A stretch of DNA of 64,000 nucleotides, taken from NCBI RefSeq assembly GCF_036195045.1, contig NZ_CP108100.1, positions 682,001-746,000 of the forward strand, in the 5' to 3' direction. Shown here piece after piece: positions 59,553 to 64,000 of this stretch; the stretch's first letter is position 1, and each line of letters starts with the position of its first letter. The translations under genes and the position numbers were made by a program. The notes beneath the pieces were generated by a model. It saw nothing but the letters and a program-made list of their open reading frames with translations, searched no databases and was not told the DNA's origin. Source of the DNA: Streptomyces sp. NBC_00236 (lineage in GTDB: Bacteria > Actinomycetota > Actinomycetes > Streptomycetales > Streptomycetaceae).

Positions 59553-60293
59553 TCAGGCCCTGAGGTCCGCGCGGTCGCCCATCACCACGACCGGGTTCTG
59601 CTTCGGATCGAGGGTGCGCAGCAGCTTCACCATGGCCGCCTTCGGCAGGCTCACGCACGCCGATGTGCCGCTGCCGTGGTCCATGTGAAGCCAGATGCTG
59701 CCACCCTTGGACTGGCCCTGCGGGCGCGTCGGGTCGTTGGGGGCGGTGCCCTTGACGCGGTTGTAGTCGATGGCGATGACGTAGTCGAAGTCGTGCCAGT
59801 ACGGCTTGGCCCAGTAGCGGGGCGCCTGGATGGCTGCCGACTCGGTGTACGGGAGCAGAGCGCCCGGGTCGGGCAGTGCGCCGCCCGCGTCGGTGAGGGT
59901 GAAGACACCGACCGGGGAGCGTTTGTCGTCCTCGTGATGGTCGGTGGTCCAGCCCTTGCGGCCGTTGTGGGCCTTCCAGCCGGCGGCCTTGTCCCAGGTG
60001 GAGCCGGTACGGGTGTACAGCACGACCGTGGAGTCCGCGGAGTTCTTGCCCGCGCCGTACACGGCGACGACCTGGCGGGAGTCGTCAGGGATCCGTGAGT
60101 GCAGCCGGTCACCCACGTCCGGGATGCGATCGAGGCCGGTGGTCCGTTCCTCAGCCCTGTCCTTGCGGGCATCGGCCGACCGTGCGTCCGCCTTCTTGGG
60201 TTCCTGTCCGTCGCCGCACGACGTCAGGGTCGTGAGCAGGACACCGCAGGCGGCCGCCGAGGCCACCACTCGTACCGCACCGGCTATACGCAT
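59553..60293 (-). CDS. L,D-transpeptidase-like (YkuD) lipoprotein
   Basis: 246 residues from ATG 60293. Lipoprotein signal with lipobox LTSC (CGVLLTTLTSC). Linker, then the YkuD-type domain: GRKGWTTDHHEDDKRSPVGV FTL (substrate loop), YWAKPYWHDFDYVIAIDYNR and SIWLHMDHGSGTSACVSLPK, where the His and Cys (in TSACVS) are the catalytic pair. Such enzymes join peptidoglycan stems or have anchored amidase-like roles outside the cell. Ends 18 nt after the dehydrogenase stop on the other strand (convergent). Confidence 0.87.
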   Translation of the reverse strand: MRIAGAVRVVASAAACGVLLTTLTSCGDGQEPKKADARSADARKDRAEERTTGLDRIPDVGDRLHSRIPDDSRQVVAVYGAGKNSADSTVVLYTRTGSTWDKAAGWKAHNGRKGWTTDHHEDDKRSPVGVFTLTDAGGALPDPGALLPYTESAAIQAPRYWAKPYWHDFDYVIAIDYNRVKGTAPNDPTRPQGQSKGGSIWLHMDHGSGTSACVSLPKAAMVKLLRTLDPKQNPVVVMGDRADLRA

Positions 60294-60524
60294 CCGTCCA
60301 TGCTCGCACCATCCGGAGCCCGAGCTGTCCTCGCTTGCGGCTTCGGGCCAATGCGTGCCCAATCTTTTACCCCCGTGGACCGGCTGTCCCTAAAAGGGTT
60401 TGCCTCGGCTCCTGCGGGAAGCGAGGCTTGGACGGTTGGTCCCCCCACACGGTCCACGTGCCTCCCCCCACATGTTTCTGGAGATCCTTCGCGGATCTCA
60501 GCTCCTTCCGATCTGTGGGACGTC

Positions 60525-62375
60525 ATGCACATTCGCGATCTTCCGTACTCGGATCCCGGCGATCCCGATGTCCGGTCGGGTCCTCGCTTCCTGATCTGGC
60601 TCGGCCGCAACCAGATCCGCGGACAGCTCAAGTCCATGGCGTGGGGTCTGCTGCACCAGTGCTCCATCGCGGGGCTGCCGCTCGCCGTGGGGTTCGCCGT
60701 CCAGTCGGTCGTCGACCGGTCCGGCGGACGGCTTGCGCTGGCCGGCGGCATGATCGCGGTGCTCGGTGTGCTGATCGCGGTGGGCGACACGATGCTCCAC
60801 CGGACCGCCGTCACCAACTGGATCACCGCTGCCGCCCGGGTCCAGCAGCTGCTGGCCCGCAAGACCGCGGAGCTCGGCTCGGCGCTGACCCGCAGGGTCG
60901 CCGCCGGCGAGGTCGTCGCGGTGTCGACCGGCGACGTGGAGAAGATCGGCTGGTTCGTCGAGGCGCTCTCCCGCTTCGCAGCGGCCGCCGCGGCCCTCGT
61001 CATCATCTGTGTCGGGCTCGTCCTCTATCTGCCTTCGCTCGGCGTGTTGGTGGCGCTCGCCATGCCCCTGCTCGCCCTGGCCGTACTGCCGCTCCTCCCC
61101 CGGGCCACCCGCCGCGCCGACGTCCAGCGCGAGAAGGCCGGAAAGGCCACCGAGCTGGCCTCGGACACGGTGGCCGGGCTGCGCGTGCTGCGTGGCATCG
61201 GCGGCGAGGAACTGTTCCTCGGCCGCTACCGGCGCGCCTCCCAGGAGGTCCGCAAGGCTGCCGTGCGCAGTGCGCGGATGTGGTCGCTGATCTCGGCGAT
61301 CCAGGTACTCCTGCCGGGCGTGCTGCTGATCTCGCTGGTCACCTACGGGGCCGCACTGGCCCGGGACGGGAAGATCGACGTCGGCCAGCTCGTGACGGTG
61401 TACAGCGCGGCGACGCTGATGCTGTTCCCGTTGCGGCACTTCGAGGAGATCGCCATGGCGTACTCCTTCTCCCGGCCGTCCGCCCAGCGTGCGGTCCGGG
61501 TCCTCTCGCTGAGCCGGGTCGCGCGGCCGTCCACCATCGACGCCGCTCCGACCGGTGACCTGTACGACCCGGTCACGGGTCTGCTGGCTCCGGAGGGCCT
61601 GTTCACCGCGGTGGTCTGCGGCGACCCGGACGAGGCCGGCCGCCTCGCGGACCGGCTCGGCGGCCATGCCCAGCCTGCCGTGGCGAAGGAGGGCGAGGGC
61701 GAGGAGGCCGCGGCTCCCGAGGTGCCGTCGGTCCTGCTCGGGGGCGTACCCCTGGACGAACTGGAGCTGGATGCCGCACGGACCGCCGTGCTGGTCCAGG
61801 ACAAGGACCCGGTGCTGCTCTCGGGAACGCTGCGGGAACTGCTGGACGTGCCGTCGTCCGGGCGGGTGGCCGCAGTCGACGCGCTGGCTGCCGCGCAGTG
61901 CGGCGATGTCCTGGACGCGCTCGCCCAGGCGTCCGTCGACACCGGAGGCGACCCCATGAGCACCCGGATCACCGAGCGCGGCCGGTCGCTGTCCGGCGGC
62001 CAGCGGCAGCGGCTCGCCCTGGCGCGGTCGCTGGTGACCGACCCGGAGGCCCTGGTACTCGACGAGCCGACGTCCGCCGTCGACTCGCACACCGAGGCAC
62101 GGGTCGCCGAGGGCGTCAAAGCGCTGCGCAAGGACCGTACGACGGTGGCGTTCGCCTCGTCACCGCTGCTGCTCGACCTGGCGGACCGGGTCGCACTGGT
62201 CCACGGGGGGACCGTGGTAGCGGTCGGCACCCACCGTGAGCTGCTGCGTGACGAACCGCTCTACCGCGCGGTCGTCACCCGGGAGACCGAGGACGAGATC
62301 GCCGCGTCGGGACCGGACCTGAACGAGGACATCGACACGATCGGCACGATCGAGGAAATCGAGGAGAGGGCATGA
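60525..62375 (+). CDS. ABC exporter subunit with missing Walker A
   Basis: 616 residues from ATG 60525. Six-helix exporter domain (SMAWGLLHQCSIAGLPLAVG to LVTYGAALARDGKIDVGQLV) with EVVAVSTGDVEKIGWFVEAL. The ATPase domain is odd: where Walker A should be, AVVCGDPDEAGRLADRLGG has no GKS/T, but the signature ITERGRSLSGGQRQRLALAR and Walker B EALVLDEPTSAVD are good. An acidic tail (NEDIDTIGTIEEIEERA) follows. It cannot bind ATP in the usual way by itself; it should pair with the next gene (ATGA overlap) to make one working ATP site. Confidence 0.9.
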   Translation: MHIRDLPYSDPGDPDVRSGPRFLIWLGRNQIRGQLKSMAWGLLHQCSIAGLPLAVGFAVQSVVDRSGGRLALAGGMIAVLGVLIAVGDTMLHRTAVTNWITAAARVQQLLARKTAELGSALTRRVAAGEVVAVSTGDVEKIGWFVEALSRFAAAAAALVIICVGLVLYLPSLGVLVALAMPLLALAVLPLLPRATRRADVQREKAGKATELASDTVAGLRVLRGIGGEELFLGRYRRASQEVRKAAVRSARMWSLISAIQVLLPGVLLISLVTYGAALARDGKIDVGQLVTVYSAATLMLFPLRHFEEIAMAYSFSRPSAQRAVRVLSLSRVARPSTIDAAPTGDLYDPVTGLLAPEGLFTAVVCGDPDEAGRLADRLGGHAQPAVAKEGEGEEAAAPEVPSVLLGGVPLDELELDAARTAVLVQDKDPVLLSGTLRELLDVPSSGRVAAVDALAAAQCGDVLDALAQASVDTGGDPMSTRITERGRSLSGGQRQRLALARSLVTDPEALVLDEPTSAVDSHTEARVAEGVKALRKDRTTVAFASSPLLLDLADRVALVHGGTVVAVGTHRELLRDEPLYRAVVTRETEDEIAASGPDLNEDIDTIGTIEEIEERA

Positions 62376-64000
62376 TCGGCCTCGCACCACCGTCGTACGA
62401 CCCGGCCGCCCCGGAGTCGGCGACGACCCTGCCGGTCGGCACCCCCACGACCGTACGCACCTATGTCCGGGAGCTGATGCGGCGCCACCGGCGGCCGTTC
62501 GTCGTGGTCACGGCGCTCAACTGCGTGGCGGTGGTCTCGTCGATCGTGGGTCCGTACCTGCTGGGCGGGCTGGTCGAGGACCTGTCCGACGGGGTCACGG
62601 AGCTGCATCTGGAGCGCACCGCGGCAGTGTTCGCGCTGGCGCTGGTCATCCAGACCGTGGTCACCCGGATGATGCGGCTGCGCAGCGCGATGCTGGGCGA
62701 GGAGATGCTGGCCGATCTGCGTGAGGACTTCCTCGTGCGGTCGGTGCGGCTGCCCCCGGGCGTGCTGGAGCGGGCCGGTACGGGAGACCTGCTGTCCCGG
62801 ATCACCACGGACATCGACCGGCTCGCCAACGCCATGCGCGAGGCGGTGCCGCAGCTGGCCATCGGTGTGGTGTGGGCGGGGCTGCTGCTCGCCGCGCTGG
62901 CCGTCACCGCTCCCCCGCTGGCGCTCTCGGTGCTCGTCGCGCTGCCGGTGCTGATCATCGGCTGTCGCTGGTACTTCCGCCGGGCCCCGTCGGCGTACCG
63001 CTCGGAGGCGGCCGGTTACGCGGCGGTCGCGGCGATGCTCGCGGAGACGGTCGATGCCGGACGGACCGTGGAGGCGCACCGGCTGGGGGCGCGGCGGGTC
63101 ACGATGTCGGACCGGCGGGTCGCGGAGTGGACTGCTTGGGAACGGTACACATTGTTCCTGCGGTCGGTGCTCTTCCCCGTCATCAACGCCACGTACGTGA
63201 CCATTCTCGGCGCGGTTCTGATGCTCGGCGGCTGGTTCGTCATCGAGGGGTGGCTCAGCGTCGGTCAGCTGACGACGGGTGCGCTGCTCGCGCAGATGAT
63301 GGTCGACCCGATCGGCCTGATCCTGCGCTGGTACGACGAGTTGCAGGTCGCCCAGGTGTCACTGGCCCGGCTTGTGGGGGTCCGGGAGATCGAGCCGGAC
63401 GCCGGTGACGCGGACGTGGCGCCGGACGGCCGTGAAGTGCGCGCCGACGAGGTGCACTTCGGCTACCGGGCCGGTCTCGACGTGCTGCACAAGGTGTCGC
63501 TGGATGTGGCTCCGGGTACGCGGATGGCGCTGGTGGGTCCGTCCGGTGCCGGAAAGTCCACGCTGGGCCGGCTGCTGGCCGGGGTTTACGCCCCACGGAC
63601 CGGTGAAGTGACGCTGGGCGGCGCGGAGTTGTCACAGATGACGGCGGAGCGCGTCCGTACGCATGTCGCCCTGGTCAATCAGGAACACCATGTGTTCGTC
63701 GGCTCGCTGCGGGACAACCTGCGCCTCGCGCGTACCGGTGCCGGGGACGCCGAGCTGTGGGCCTCGCTGGCCGCGGTCGACGCGGACGGCTGGGCGAGGG
63801 CCCTCGACGAGGGGCTGGACTCCGAGGTCGGGTCGGGCGGCCTGGTACTCACTCCGGCGCAGGCACAGCAGATCGCGCTGGCGCGGCTGGTGCTGGCCGA
63901 TCCGCACACGCTGGTCCTGGACGAGGCGACGTCGCTGCTCGACCCGCGTGCGGCCCGGCATCTGGAGCGTTCACTGGCCCGGGTGCTGGACGGTCGTACG
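62372..64000 (+). CDS. ABC exporter partner subunit, partial
   Basis: About 543 residues to the right edge, start ATG overlaps the stop of the previous gene. Exporter membrane domain (PFVVVTALNCVAVVSSIVGP, LSRITTDIDRLANAMREAVP, then WYDELQVAQVSLARLVGVRE), then an ATPase with a perfect Walker A (VGPSGAGKSTLGRLLAG), Q-loop VNQEHHVFVGSLRDNLRLAR and Walker B LVLDEATSLLD, but the signature is degraded: LTPAQAQQIALARLV stands in place of LSGGQ. So its ATP site needs the intact signature of the preceding subunit. The end of the ATPase is outside the window. Confidence 0.9.
   Translation, partial: MIGLAPPSYDPAAPESATTLPVGTPTTVRTYVRELMRRHRRPFVVVTALNCVAVVSSIVGPYLLGGLVEDLSDGVTELHLERTAAVFALALVIQTVVTRMMRLRSAMLGEEMLADLREDFLVRSVRLPPGVLERAGTGDLLSRITTDIDRLANAMREAVPQLAIGVVWAGLLLAALAVTAPPLALSVLVALPVLIIGCRWYFRRAPSAYRSEAAGYAAVAAMLAETVDAGRTVEAHRLGARRVTMSDRRVAEWTAWERYTLFLRSVLFPVINATYVTILGAVLMLGGWFVIEGWLSVGQLTTGALLAQMMVDPIGLILRWYDELQVAQVSLARLVGVREIEPDAGDADVAPDGREVRADEVHFGYRAGLDVLHKVSLDVAPGTRMALVGPSGAGKSTLGRLLAGVYAPRTGEVTLGGAELSQMTAERVRTHVALVNQEHHVFVGSLRDNLRLARTGAGDAELWASLAAVDADGWARALDEGLDSEVGSGGLVLTPAQAQQIALARLVLADPHTLVLDEATSLLDPRAARHLERSLARVLDGRT

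Noticed and set aside
60099..60524. Upstream extension of the first ABC exporter subunit frame
   Set aside because: It runs antisense through the L,D-transpeptidase gene; the exporter subunit starts at ATG 60525.
1..64000. tRNA, rRNA and CRISPR search by eye
   Set aside because: No T-loop/anticodon arrangement, rRNA segment or regularly spaced repeat array was seen; short tandem or inverted repeats found are too few to be CRISPR.

Overview
The window looks like Streptomyces or a very close relative. It is strongly GC-rich with third-position G/C bias, many starts are GTG, ribosome sites are GGAGG-like, and the gene families are typical of the genus: large LuxR ATPase regulator, secreted GH20 hexosaminidase, DUF4132 protein, WYL, TetR and MarR regulators, serine hydrolases and MltG-like protein. 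No rRNA, tRNA or CRISPR array was recognised. The mixture of intact metabolic genes, decayed transposases, a broken integrase and a dense block of defence-type genes suggests an accessory chromosomal region.

Layout. 1-3.6 kb: iron-siderophore ABC importer (ATPase, binding lipoprotein, partial permease, all on the minus strand) behind an iron-box-like site, with an AraC-type regulator that seems N-terminally shortened. 3.7-8.1 kb: DUF4279 protein, IS5-type remnant, then a polymorphic-toxin locus (membrane-anchored protein with HINT and a GIY-YIG-like C-terminus, plus a small immunity-like gene). 8.3-10.6 kb: two secreted hydrolases. 10.8-28.8 kb: a defence-like island. It holds an XRE-NACHT-multimembrane protein, a TIGR04141/DUF6119 protein with an RNase H fusion, a type I restriction-modification operon (hsdM, hsdS, hsdR) led by an unusual HTH/degenerate methylase/target-recognition fusion, and an Mrr-like membrane nuclease coupled to a small protein. 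27-30.2 kb also contains a decayed tyrosine recombinase and associated fragments.

30.6-37 kb: YdeI-like protein, WYL regulator divergent from an epoxide-hydrolase-like enzyme, NIPSNAP and SnoaL-like proteins, TetR regulator, then IS5 and methyltransferase pseudogenes. 37-43.8 kb: GH20 hexosaminidase, a zinc-ligand small protein, a LuxR-type ATPase regulator and a lipoprotein. 43.9-47 kb: quinone-oxidoreductase-like gene with divergent TetR, then a recA gene with an SOS-box-like site but without recX beside it. 47-54 kb: DUF4132 giant protein, YjbQ, flavin monooxygenase, MltG-like protein and a 19-residue hydrophobic peptide gene with a strong terminator. 54-60.3 kb: ABC exporter divergent from MarR, FAD/Fe-S dehydrogenase fusion, and an L,D-transpeptidase-like lipoprotein. 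60.5-64 kb: a heterodimeric ABC exporter pair whose two ATPase domains are degenerate in complementary ways; the second runs off the right edge.

The most unusual items are the HTH/pseudo-methylase/TRD protein upstream of hsdMSR, the RNase H fusion with TIGR04141, the toxin locus, the asymmetric ABC pair and the 19-residue peptide. All functional statements rest on motif reading without database searches.
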